Below, piece after piece: positions 1-6,763 of a stretch of 13,215 nucleotides of DNA. The first letter of the stretch is position 1; every line of letters begins with the position of its first letter. Both the position numbers and the translations under genes were made by a program. The notes beneath the pieces were generated by a model. It was not told where the DNA came from and ran no database searches. It saw only the letters and a list, made by a program, of their open reading frames with translations. Source of the stretch: Actinomycetota bacterium (lineage in GTDB: Bacteria; Actinomycetota; Acidimicrobiia; IMCC26256; BP-133); contig JAUZEX010000169.1 of assembly GCA_030838815.1 (NCBI GenBank), forward strand, positions 1 through 13,215, given 5' to 3'.

Positions 1-1
1 C

Positions 2-841
2 GAGCAGCGGGCGGACCGCCTTATTGCCGCGTTGGTGGAGCGCAGGCACTGTGACGCCATCGTGGACCTGGCCCGGGCGTTCCCGTCGCTCCTCGTCACG
101 GAGCTCGTGGGCATGTCCGAGGACGTGTGCGACAAGATGATCGATTGGGGGGACGCGACGTTCCAATGTTGCGGCCCGTTCAACGAGCGGGCTGAAGCCG
201 GTTTCCCGGTCCTCGAGGATCTTTTCGCCGACCTGATGTCCATCACGAAGGACGACCTCAAGCCGGGGAGTGTCGGCCGGGCCATCTTCGAAGCCGTCGA
301 AAGCGGTGAGGTCGCCGAAGACGACGCCTTCCAGCTGCTGTGGGACTACACCGGCCCGAGTGTCGACACGACAATCGGGGCGATCGGCAGCGCGATCCTC
401 CGCTTCTCGGAGCAGCCGGACCAGTGGGAGCTCGTCTGTGATGACCCGTCGCTCCTCCCGGCGGCTGCCAACGAGGTGCTCCGAATCGATGCGCCGCTCA
501 CGGTCCTCAGCCGGTTCAGCCAGCGCGAGTGGGAATCGGGTGGCGCCAGCATCCCCGCCAAGTCCCGGGTGGCCGTGATGTTCGCCGCCGCCAACCGCGA
601 CGAGCGTCACTACCCGGATCCCGACCGGTTCGACGTGCGTCGCAACCCCCAGGACCACCTCGGGTTCGGTTTCGGCATCCACCATTGTGTGGGGCAAAGT
701 CTGGCGCGAGCGGAGATTCAGGCGGTCCTCCGGGCGCTCTCCAGCCGGGTCCGCCGGATCGAGGCCGGCGAGCCGGTCTGGCACCTCAACAACACCATGC
801 GGACGCTCAAGAGCCTGCCGGTGGAGCTCGTCGCCCGCTGA
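2..841 (+). CDS. Cytochrome P450, 5' end outside window
   Basis: This is the C-terminal 279 residues of a bacterial soluble P450 (heme monooxygenase using O2 and electrons from a ferredoxin). The frame is open to the left edge, so the true start lies upstream. Visible P450 marks, in fragment numbering: the ExxR pair in NEVLRID, the PDPDRFDVRR meander region, and the heme-binding loop GFGFGIHHCVG with the thiolate cysteine near residue 229 (codon 686-688). The I-helix reads PSVDTT where AGxDTT is usual; the acid-threonine pair is kept but the Ala-Gly before it is Pro-Ser. The substrate cannot be told. It is the first of three P450s here. A separate promoter follows at 866-894, so it is probably not co-transcribed with the aldehyde dehydrogenase from a single start. 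Family assignment is firm; subfamily is unknown. Confidence 0.95.
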   Translation, partial: EQRADRLIAALVERRHCDAIVDLARAFPSLLVTELVGMSEDVCDKMIDWGDATFQCCGPFNERAEAGFPVLEDLFADLMSITKDDLKPGSVGRAIFEAVESGEVAEDDAFQLLWDYTGPSVDTTIGAIGSAILRFSEQPDQWELVCDDPSLLPAAANEVLRIDAPLTVLSRFSQREWESGGASIPAKSRVAVMFAAANRDERHYPDPDRFDVRRNPQDHLGFGFGIHHCVGQSLARAEIQAVLRALSSRVRRIEAGEPVWHLNNTMRTLKSLPVELVAR

Positions 842-843
842 GG

Positions 844-864
844 CCGCCCCGGAGGGGTGAGCGG
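844..864 (+). terminator. Possible weak hairpin terminator after P450
   Basis: A CCGC...GCGG outer arm encloses CCC-GGA-GGG just behind the P450 stop codon, with a short TTT run after it. The outer arm needs a three-base bulge (TGA) and there is no real T-tract, so the call rests on position and symmetry only. Confidence 0.25.
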
Positions 865-865
865 T

Positions 866-894
866 TTGCCCGGTGGGTGACCACAGCTTATTAT
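866..894 (+). promoter_or_regulatory. Predicted promoter of the aldehyde dehydrogenase operon
   Basis: TTGCCC at 866-871 and TATTAT at 889-894 are separated by 17 bases, matching a sigma-70/SigA-type promoter. They sit 32 bases before the ATG at 926. Directly downstream, 892-909 holds a degenerate version of the dyad seen at other units here (CGTC, then GGTAA), too divergent to call an operator with confidence. Confidence 0.5.
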
Positions 895-925
895 CCGTCC
901 GGGAGGTAAATCTTAAAGGGGGCTC

Positions 926-2374
926 ATGGACGCGCTGCTCTATATCGACGGCGCCTGGCGGGAGAGCGCCTCGGCCAGCCGGCTCGAGGTTCGCAACCCG
1001 GCTCGCCCGTCGGAAATCGTCGGGACGCTGGCCGCCGGCACGGAAGGGGACGTTGCCGACGCCGTGGCCGCGGCCCGCGGCGCCTTCCCGCGGTGGCGCG
1101 ACACGCCGCTCGACGACCGCATCGCCTGCCTCACCAAGGCGGCAGACCGGATCGTCGCCCTGCCCGACGACGTTGCCGAGCTGCTCACCCGCGAGATGGG
1201 GAAGGCGCTGTGGGAATCTCGGATGGACGTAGGTTTCGCCGAGTACACCCTCCGCTTCGCCGCTGAGGCGGCGGCAGACGCCATGACCCCCCTCATCGTG
1301 GAGGACGACGAGTTCGGCCGCGTCGTGGTCGAGAAGGTGCCGAGGGGTGTGGCCGGCGCCATCACGCCGTGGAACTGGCCGGTCGGGCTGCTCTACATCA
1401 AGCTGGCCAGCGCGCTCGTGACCGGGAACACCGTCGTGTGCACCCCTTCGCCGCTGGCCTCCCTGGCGGTGGTGAAGACCATCGAGGCGATCGCCGATGC
1501 CTTCCCGGCCGGGGTGCTCAACCTCGTGACCGGTGTGGGCTCCGTCGTCGGAGCGGCGCTCGTCACCCACCCGGACGTGCCCAAGGTCTCCTTCACCGGC
1601 AGCATCCCGACCGGTCGGGAGATCATGCGCCAGGCGGCCGGTGGCATCAAGGCGCTGACGCTGGAGCTGGGCGGCAACGACCCGGCGATCCTCCTCGACG
1701 ACGTCGAGATCACCGAGGACCTGGCGGAAACCCTCGCCACCGGCGCCATGGTGACGTCGGGCCAGATCTGCTTCGCCGTCAAGCGCATCTATGCGCCCAA
1801 CCGTGTCCTGCCGGAACTCGTCGAAGCGTACGGTGCGGCGCTCGACAAGTACGTCGTGGGGGACGGGCTCGACGATGGGACGACCATCGGCCCCGTCGTC
1901 AGCAACGCCCAGCTGCAGCGGCTCCGGGGGTTCCTCGACGAGGCGCGCCAGCGGGGAGCCTCGGTGACCGAGCACGGTGCGGTGTCCGCCGGCACCGACG
2001 CAGAGGGCTACTTCCAACTTCCGACCATGGTCACGGGCGCCGACGAGACGTTCCAGATCGTGGCCGACGAGCAGTTCGGGCCGGCCACACCGATCATGGG
2101 CTACGACACCATCGAAGAGGCCGTCGCCCGGGCCAACGCGACCGAGTTCGGCCTGAAATCCAGTGTCTGGTCCACCGATCCGGACCGGGCCCGGATGGTG
2201 GCCCGCCAGCTTGAGGCCGGCACGACCTTCATCAACCAGCACTCCCCGTTCGCGGTGGAGATCAAGGCACCGCTCGGAGGCTTCAAGCACAGCGGGGTCG
2301 GCCGCGAGTTCGGCCTCGCCGGCTTGGACGCCTATGTCGAGCTGCACCAGATCAACAGCCGCAGCATCACCTGA
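926..2374 (+). CDS. NAD(P)-dependent aldehyde dehydrogenase
   Basis: 482-residue member of the ALDH superfamily, the full normal length; it oxidises an aldehyde to the carboxylic acid in the cytosol. Seen in the sequence: oxyanion Asn150 in TPWNWPVG, the coenzyme-loop motif FTGSIPTG, general base Glu247 in LELGGNDP, nucleophile Cys282 in SGQICFA, and the conserved C-terminal GGFKHSGVGREFG. The ATG at 926 is chosen because AAAGGGGG lies just upstream. It heads an operon with the SDR at 2427 and the SCP2 protein at 3220. In this P450-rich setting it probably oxidises an aldehyde formed from a hydroxylated side chain or terpenoid alcohol (inference); the substrate cannot be read from the sequence. 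A 17-bp tandem duplication spans its stop codon. Confidence 0.95.
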   Translation: MDALLYIDGAWRESASASRLEVRNPARPSEIVGTLAAGTEGDVADAVAAARGAFPRWRDTPLDDRIACLTKAADRIVALPDDVAELLTREMGKALWESRMDVGFAEYTLRFAAEAAADAMTPLIVEDDEFGRVVVEKVPRGVAGAITPWNWPVGLLYIKLASALVTGNTVVCTPSPLASLAVVKTIEAIADAFPAGVLNLVTGVGSVVGAALVTHPDVPKVSFTGSIPTGREIMRQAAGGIKALTLELGGNDPAILLDDVEITEDLAETLATGAMVTSGQICFAVKRIYAPNRVLPELVEAYGAALDKYVVGDGLDDGTTIGPVVSNAQLQRLRGFLDEARQRGASVTEHGAVSAGTDAEGYFQLPTMVTGADETFQIVADEQFGPATPIMGYDTIEEAVARANATEFGLKSSVWSTDPDRARMVARQLEAGTTFINQHSPFAVEIKAPLGGFKHSGVGREFGLAGLDAYVELHQINSRSIT

Positions 2375-2393
2375 GTCGCAGCATCACCTGAGT
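2360..2393 (+). repeat. 17-bp perfect tandem duplication over ALDH stop codon
   Basis: The unit CGCAGCATCACCTGAGT occurs at 2360-2376 and again at 2377-2393. The first copy encodes the last residues and stop of the aldehyde dehydrogenase; the second is untranslated spacer before the SDR. It looks like a slippage duplication. The protein is unchanged, while the intergenic distance grows by 17 bases. Confidence 0.9.
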
Positions 2394-2426
2394 CGTCGCT
2401 CGTACGTACGGAAAGGGTTGTGAGAT

Positions 2427-3188
2427 ATGAGCCTGCTCGATGGGAAGCGTGCCATCGTCACCGGCGGTGGCCGGAACATCGGGGCCGAGTACTGCAAGGC
2501 GATAGCCCGTGAAGGAGCCCACGTCGTCGTCGCCGACATCGACGAGGAAGGGGCGAACCTCGTCGCCAAGGAGGTGCGCGAGGCCGGCGGTTCGGCCACC
2601 GCCGTGCGCGTCGACATCACCGATCCCGAGTCTGTGAACGCCATGGTGGCGCATACGGTCGAGGAACTCGGGGGCATCGACATCCTCGTGAACAACGCCG
2701 CCCTGTACGGGGGCCTCAAGTTCGACCCGCCGGACTCGACGGACCTTGACGAGTGGGACCGCGTCATGAAGATCAACGTCAAGGGGACCTTCATCGTCGC
2801 TCGGGCCGTCGGCCAGCAGATGGTGAGCCAGGGAAGCGGCTCGATCGTCAACATCGCCTCCACGACGGCCCATATGGGCCCCCCGTTCCTCATCCACTAT
2901 GCGGCGTCCAAGGGCGCGATCCTCACGTTGACCCGGTCGTTGGCCCGGGCCTATGGCGAGGACGGCATCCGGGTCAACGCCATCGCCCCCGGCCTGATCT
3001 GGGACAAGGCCACGACCGACATGCTTCCCGACGAACTGCTCGGCGACATCTTCGTGGAGCAGCAGGTGATCAAGCGCCGCCAGTCCCCCGAGGACCTCCT
3101 CGGGCCGTTGCTCTTCTTCGCCTCCGATCTCAGCCAGTTCGTCACCGGGCAGACGATGGTTGTGGACGGCGGCCTGTTCATGCCCTGA
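2427..3188 (+). CDS. Short-chain dehydrogenase/reductase (SDR), classical type
   Basis: 253-residue classical SDR, an NAD(P)-dependent alcohol/ketone oxidoreductase. Seen: cofactor motif TGGGRNIG at residues 12-19, an acidic residue after the second strand (VVADIDEE) that favours NAD over NADP, NNAA in the middle, the triad Ser145, Tyr158, Lys162, and the usual C-terminal VTGQTMVVDGG. ATG 2427 has GAAAGGG about ten bases upstream. It follows the aldehyde dehydrogenase by about 50 bases and precedes the SCP2 gene by 31 bases, so the three are probably one operon. The likely role is oxidation of an alcohol produced by the nearby oxygenases, or a hydroxyacyl-CoA step (inference). Close relatives are often annotated as FabG-like or hydroxysteroid dehydrogenase, and the sequence alone does not decide. 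Confidence 0.93.
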   Translation: MSLLDGKRAIVTGGGRNIGAEYCKAIAREGAHVVVADIDEEGANLVAKEVREAGGSATAVRVDITDPESVNAMVAHTVEELGGIDILVNNAALYGGLKFDPPDSTDLDEWDRVMKINVKGTFIVARAVGQQMVSQGSGSIVNIASTTAHMGPPFLIHYAASKGAILTLTRSLARAYGEDGIRVNAIAPGLIWDKATTDMLPDELLGDIFVEQQVIKRRQSPEDLLGPLLFFASDLSQFVTGQTMVVDGGLFMP

Positions 3189-3219
3189 GGGGCAGCCCAA
3201 TCACAGGAGGAACCCAGAG

Positions 3220-3633
3220 ATGGCGACGTTCACCGACGCCGACGACGTCTACAAGACTGTCGGCGCCTTTCTCGAGGACATCACCCGCTCGGAGGACATC
3301 GGCCCGAAGTTCGCTGCGTCGCGGACGTCGTTCCACATCCACTACAGCGACCCGACCGCCGACATGGTGGTCGACTGCACCGGTGACCAGCCGCAAGTGA
3401 AGTGCGGTGAGGGCGTCGGCGAGGGAGCCGAGATCCAGCTGACCATGAGCGCCGATGACGGCCACCGGTTCTGGCTCGGGAAGCTGAACATGACCATCGC
3501 CATGGCCAAGGGGCAGGTCAAAGCCAAGGGCCCGGTGAGCAAGATGATGAAGCTGCTCCCAGCCATGCGCCCGGCGTTCCCCCGCTACGCGGAGTTCCTG
3601 AAGGAGAACGGACGCACGGACCTTCTCGCCTAG
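3220..3633 (+). CDS. SCP2 sterol-binding domain protein
   Basis: 137-residue stand-alone SCP2-type protein. The fold binds lipids or acyl-CoA in a hydrophobic tunnel and has no catalytic residues. The family signature lies in the second half: a MSADDGHRFWLGKLN segment, then GQVKAKGPVSKMMKL, followed by a helical tail. The start is set by AGGAGG at 3205-3210, nine bases before the ATG at 3220. An in-frame GTG at 3160 would overlap the SDR end, has no comparable ribosome site and would add an unrelated 20-residue leader. It is last in the ALDH-SDR-SCP2 operon. It may carry a sterol, isoprenoid or acyl-CoA substrate for the pathway (inference). Confidence 0.88.
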   Translation: MATFTDADDVYKTVGAFLEDITRSEDIGPKFAASRTSFHIHYSDPTADMVVDCTGDQPQVKCGEGVGEGAEIQLTMSADDGHRFWLGKLNMTIAMAKGQVKAKGPVSKMMKLLPAMRPAFPRYAEFLKENGRTDLLA

Positions 3634-3662
3634 AGCGGACGGGACTGGCGGTAGGACCGCTC
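3633..3662. terminator. Possible bidirectional terminator between convergent genes
   Basis: The gap between the convergent SCP2 and thioesterase genes contains GCGGT-AGG-ACCGC (3648-3660), a perfect five-pair stem with a three-base loop. An alternative longer pairing joins GAGCGG (3633-3638) to CCGCTC (3657-3662). There is no T-tract on either side, so this is position plus symmetry only. Confidence 0.35.
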
Positions 3663-3667
3663 GGGGG

Positions 3668-4102
3668 TCATTCAGGTGCTGTGGTGTCGTACGGCGTGCG
3701 GCGTGGTTCGACGATCATGACCGTGCCTTGGCCGGCTGCGACGAGCCGACCCCGGTTGGTCACGTCAACGCGTACGACCGCCGTCCGTCTCGTGGAGGCG
3801 ACCACCTCGGCCGTGGCCTCGAGGAGGCCGTTCTGGATGGACGCCAGGTAGTTCAGCTTGAATTCGAGCGTGGCTGGCCAATGGCCGGGCTCGACCAGCC
3901 CGAGCACCGATGCACCGAGCACGTGGTCGACGAGTGCCGCGGTGACGCCACCGTGGAGGTTCCCGAACGAGCTCAAGAGGTGCTTGCCGACGTCGATGCG
4001 GCCGGTCGCCTTTCCGGGCTCGATCTGGACCAACTCGAGCCCGAGGAATTCCGGGAGGCCGCCGGGGGACGCCTCGTGAGCCAACCTCTGAAGCTCTTTC
4101 AA
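3668..4102 (-). CDS. PaaI-type hotdog-fold thioesterase
   Basis: 144-residue hotdog protein of the PaaI/4HBT group, which hydrolyses acyl-CoA thioesters. The family core is clear: GNLHGG (His50-Gly-Gly52) followed by the acidic residue Asp59 in ALVDHVLG, then LEFKLNYLAS and a VTNRGRLVAAGQGT strand. The best start is TTG at 4102, which overlaps the stop of the upstream MaoC-like gene (TTGA), implying translational coupling. No ATG or GTG is near, and a second in-frame TTG lies six codons further in, so the exact N-terminus is uncertain. The open frame continues far upstream, but that part lies antisense to or within the MaoC-like gene in another frame and shows no family features. Probable role: release of CoA from a pathway intermediate or trapped dead-end thioester. 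Confidence 0.85.
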   Translation of the reverse strand: MKELQRLAHEASPGGLPEFLGLELVQIEPGKATGRIDVGKHLLSSFGNLHGGVTAALVDHVLGASVLGLVEPGHWPATLEFKLNYLASIQNGLLEATAEVVASTRRTAVVRVDVTNRGRLVAAGQGTVMIVEPRRTPYDTTAPE

Positions 4103-4545
4103 GGCCGCCGGCCCATGAACTGCGTCGCCTCGATGGCCAGCACGCGCTCCTGGCGCTGGTTGTAGGCCTCGATTCGTGCCCTCAGTTTGCCGATCGTGGG
4201 TCGGCTGGCTGACGGAGAGGCATCGAGCACCGTGTAGCGGCCAGAGAGGACGTCCCCCGGGTGGACATCGGCGAGGAAATCGAGCCGGTCGAGCCCGGGG
4301 GAGCCTTCTGCCGCGCACTGATTGAGCAGCCCCTCGACCAGCAACTTCATGGTGATGGCTCCGACGTACCAGCCGCTCGCCGCGGGCAGATCGGACGGCG
4401 ACCCGTCCGAGGGGCGGGCATGCACTCCGGGGTCCCACTGGGCGGAGAAGGCCGACATGTCGCCCTCGTCGATGGCCGGGAACGACCCGAGATCGATGAC
4501 CTGACCGGTCTCAAAGTCTTCGAAGTAGCGGGGGGACTCGCTCAT
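4099..4545 (-). CDS. MaoC-like hotdog dehydratase family protein
   Basis: 148-residue protein of the MaoC dehydratase-like family. It begins with the typical RYFEDFETGQVIDLGS, followed by DEGDMSAFSAQWDP and a nearby His (GVH) that correspond to the region of the catalytic Asp/His in (R)-enoyl-CoA hydratases. The LDRLDFLADVHPGDVLSGRYTV and ARIEAYNQRQE strands complete the hotdog fold. Many proteins with this opening are annotated only as MaoC-like or acyl dehydratase, so hydration of an enoyl-CoA is likely but not proven. ATG 4545 is the only good start. It is transcribed divergently from the P450 at 4674, and its promoter must lie in 4546-4673, which contains the shared dyad. It is coupled to the thioesterase by a four-base overlap. 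Confidence 0.87.
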   Translation of the reverse strand: MSESPRYFEDFETGQVIDLGSFPAIDEGDMSAFSAQWDPGVHARPSDGSPSDLPAASGWYVGAITMKLLVEGLLNQCAAEGSPGLDRLDFLADVHPGDVLSGRYTVLDASPSASRPTIGKLRARIEAYNQRQERVLAIEATQFMGRRP

Positions 4546-4617
4546 GCGTCGCCAGCCAACCAGACGTGGAGGTCGTCTGACCAGCCGAAGGGCCGATTGC
4601 TCCGCTGAATCATGATC

Positions 4618-4635
4618 TGACTGTCTAGCCGGTTA
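4618..4635. promoter_or_regulatory. Putative operator dyad in divergent region (copy 1)
   Basis: TGAC-N10-GTTA with GTCTAG inside, in the 128-base divergent region between the MaoC-like gene (-) and the P450 (+). It aligns closely with the site at 6705: both share GAC.GTCTAG..GGTTA..CTTT. On the minus strand the GTTA arm reads TTTAACC, resembling the -10 boxes at 11152 and 12880. No good -35/-10 pair is visible for the P450 itself (a CTGACT at 4617 has no clear -10 partner). The regulator, if any, is not encoded here. Confidence 0.45.
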
Positions 4636-4673
4636 AACTTTGCGGTGGTCGGTTGGCGGAGCGGAGGGTGGAC

Positions 4674-5930
4674 GTGGCGATAGCGGTCGGTCGGGACCTC
4701 ACGGATCTGGCTTCTCCGGAGCTGACGGCGGATCCCTATCCGTACTTCCGGTCCCTTCGTGAGTCCCATCCGGTGCACTGGAACGCCCGCCACGGTGCCT
4801 GGCTCGTGACGACGTACCGGGACGTCGTCACCGGGTTCCGGGACAAGCGGCTGAGCTCCAACCGGCTCCAGGAGTACCGCCGCCGGCGCCTCACCGACCA
4901 CGAGCGCGCCACTCTCGGAGAATCGTTCGCCGTCCTCGAATCGTGGATGGTGTTCCAGGACGAGCCGGACCACAAACGCCTGCGGAGCATCGTCCAGAAG
5001 GCGTTCACCCCTCGGCGGCTCGCCCTCATGGAACAGGACGTCCAGGAGGTGGTGAACGGCGCGGTCGATGCCCTCCGACGGCGGGTGGACCGGAACCATG
5101 GCGAGCCGGTCGACCTGCTCAACGACTTCGCCTACGAGATTCCGGCCACCGTGATCTGCCGGATGCTCAACGTGCCCGAAGAGCACCAGGACCGGTTCAT
5201 CGCCTGGTCGGACGACCTCGTGGCGGTGATCTCCGGCGACGTCGGGGTCGCCGACCGCAACGAGCGGGCCCACCGGGCGGTCGTAGCCCTCGAGGCGTAC
5301 CTGTCGGAGCGGATCGACATCTCCCGGGAGCTGGAGGACGGGGGCCTCCTGGCCGACATCGTGGCCGCCGAAGCCGACGGGGAGCGGCTGACCCGGACCG
5401 AAGTCATCGCCACGGCCATCCTGCTGCTGTTCGCCGGTCACCGGACGACCGCCTGCCTCATCGCCAACGGCTTCAACGCTCTCATGCGCCACCCCGACCA
5501 GTACCGGCTGCTCCGGTCCGACCCGTCGCTGGTGAACAACGCCATCGAGGAGTTCCTCCGCTGGGAGGGCCATACGAAGCTGAGCGTCCGCATCGTGGCC
5601 GAGGACTTCGAATGGGACGGCCAGCCGCTGCGGACGGGGGAGCGGGTGTTCCTCGTGCAGCTGTCGGCCAACCGGGACGAGGCGGAGTTCATCGACGCCG
5701 ACCGGTTCGACATCCGGCGCGACAACACGATGCGTCATCTCGGCTTCGGAAACGGGATCCATCATTGCCTCGGTGCCGCCCTGGCCCGGATGGAGGCCCG
5801 GGCGGCGTTCACGACGATGCTCGGACAACTGCCCGTGATGGAGCCCGTCGAAACGCACCCCCGCTGGATTCCCACCTTGATCAGCCGGACCCAGAGCGCC
5901 CTTCCCGTCCGTATCCGCGCCGGAGCCTGA
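4674..5930 (+). CDS. Cytochrome P450 with Arg in the I-helix acid position
   Basis: 418-residue complete soluble bacterial P450. It opens in the usual way (ADPYPYFRSLRESHPVHW) and has ExxR in EEFLRWEG, the DADRFDIRR region, and the heme loop GFGNGIHHCLG with thiolate Cys365. The I-helix motif is AGHRTT (residues 254-259): the conserved Asp/Glu before Thr-Thr is Arg257. The GTG at 4674 is preferred because GGAGGG at 4663-4668 is five bases away; GTG 4668 and TTG 4653 are further upstream but badly placed for that site. It is followed one base after its stop by an SDR, so the hydroxylated product is probably the SDR's substrate (inference). It needs an external ferredoxin; candidates are at 8004, 12410 and 12612. 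Confidence 0.94.
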   Translation: MAIAVGRDLTDLASPELTADPYPYFRSLRESHPVHWNARHGAWLVTTYRDVVTGFRDKRLSSNRLQEYRRRRLTDHERATLGESFAVLESWMVFQDEPDHKRLRSIVQKAFTPRRLALMEQDVQEVVNGAVDALRRRVDRNHGEPVDLLNDFAYEIPATVICRMLNVPEEHQDRFIAWSDDLVAVISGDVGVADRNERAHRAVVALEAYLSERIDISRELEDGGLLADIVAAEADGERLTRTEVIATAILLLFAGHRTTACLIANGFNALMRHPDQYRLLRSDPSLVNNAIEEFLRWEGHTKLSVRIVAEDFEWDGQPLRTGERVFLVQLSANRDEAEFIDADRFDIRRDNTMRHLGFGNGIHHCLGAALARMEARAAFTTMLGQLPVMEPVETHPRWIPTLISRTQSALPVRIRAGA

Positions 5931-5931
5931 G

Positions 5932-6690
5932 ATGCACGTCGCCGGAGCGGTCGCCCTCGTCACCGGCGGATCGGCCGGGCTCGGACTCGCCACCGCCCGC
6001 CGGCTGGCCGCCGACGGGGCCCGGGTGGTCGTCCTCGACGTCAACCAGCCGCTGGACGCCACCGTGCTGTCGGACACGGTCCTCTTCGCGCCGACCGACG
6101 TCACCGACGAGGCGGACGTCGGCCGGGCCATCGATCTGGCCGAGTCCCGCTTCGGGCCCGTCCGACTCCTCGTCAACTGCGCCGGGGGCGGCGGTACCCC
6201 CGGAAAGGTGCTGCGCCAGTCGGGTGAGCCCCGCGACCTCGCCCACTTCGTCGACAAGATCCACCTCAACCTCGTCGGGACCTACAACGTCATCCGCCTG
6301 GCCGCGGCGGCGATGCTGCGAGCGCCGGCCGTCACCGGCGAGCGGGGCGTCATCGTGAACACGAGCTCGGCGGCCGCCTTCGAAGGACAGGTCGGCCAGG
6401 TCGCCTACGCCGCGGCCAAGGGCGCCGTCAACGCCATGACGCTCCCGCTGGCCCGGGAGTTCGCCCCTCACGCCATCCGGGTGGTCGCCATCGCCCCAGG
6501 CATCTTCGGGAGCGAACGGATCCTGGAGGCGTGGCCCGAGGAGCGGCGGGCGGCCATCACGGCCGACGTACCGCATCCCGCCCGTCTGGGGGAGCCCGCC
6601 GAATTTGCCGCCCTGGTCGTGTCCGTCATCGAGAACGCCATGGTCAACGGCACCTGCCTCCGCCTCGACGGCGCCCTTCGGCTCCGCTGA
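5932..6690 (+). CDS. SDR related to HSD10 / 3-hydroxyacyl-CoA dehydrogenase type 2
   Basis: 252-residue SDR. From memory its sequence tracks the HSD10 (HADH2) group closely: VTGGSAGLGLATA at the start, FAPTDVTDEADV, LLVNCAGGGG, VNTSSAAAFEGQVGQVAYAA, TLPLAREFAPHAIRV, IAPGIFGSE and a final NGTCLRLDGALR. Catalytic residues are Ser146, Tyr159 and Lys163; the Rossmann motif TGGSAGLG is at residues 11-18. HSD10 enzymes oxidise L-3-hydroxyacyl-CoAs, especially branched-chain ones, and also hydroxysteroids, with NAD. The start ATG lies one base after the P450 stop (TGAGATG), so the two are translationally coupled. Likely role: dehydrogenation of a branched or steroid-derived 3-hydroxyacyl-CoA or a P450-made alcohol. 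Family assignment is strong; substrate is inferred. Confidence 0.92.
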   Translation: MHVAGAVALVTGGSAGLGLATARRLAADGARVVVLDVNQPLDATVLSDTVLFAPTDVTDEADVGRAIDLAESRFGPVRLLVNCAGGGGTPGKVLRQSGEPRDLAHFVDKIHLNLVGTYNVIRLAAAAMLRAPAVTGERGVIVNTSSAAAFEGQVGQVAYAAAKGAVNAMTLPLAREFAPHAIRVVAIAPGIFGSERILEAWPEERRAAITADVPHPARLGEPAEFAALVVSVIENAMVNGTCLRLDGALRLR

Positions 6691-6703
6691 CCGCGACGCC
6701 GGA

Positions 6704-6732
6704 TTGACCGTCTAGAAGGTTATCTTTACGCT
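6704..6732 (+). promoter_or_regulatory. Promoter with embedded operator dyad (copy 2)
   Basis: TTGACC (6704-6709) and TACGCT (6727-6732) are 17 bases apart and lie 31 bases before the P450 ATG at 6764. The dyad TGAC-N10-GTTA occupies 6705-6722, overlapping the -35 and filling the spacer, a classic position for repressor binding. The site is closely similar to the one at 4618. It would drive the P450-ferredoxin-diiron oxygenase-thiolase unit. Confidence 0.55.
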
Positions 6733-6763
6733 TCAGGCATGGGACGACGTTCGGGGGGACCGC

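Noticed and set aside
892..909. Fifth copy of the dyad before the aldehyde dehydrogenase
   Set aside because: It shares CGTC and GGTAA with the 6705 site, but the outer TGAC arm and GTTA are not kept; too degenerate to count as an operator.
3160..3219. Extended N-terminus of the SCP2 protein from GTG 3160
   Set aside because: It overlaps the SDR end and reads out-of-family residues; AGGAGG at 3205 points to ATG 3220.
4103..4438. N-terminal extension of the thioesterase frame
   Set aside because: The upstream part is the MaoC-like gene read in another frame; hotdog thioesterase similarity begins only after about 4102.
4542..6269. Long minus-strand open frame (about 575 codons) antisense to the P450 and SDR
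   Set aside because: GC-rich shadow frame: no domain features, Arg/Pro/Gly/Val-heavy composition, and it lies fully opposite well-supported P450 and SDR genes.
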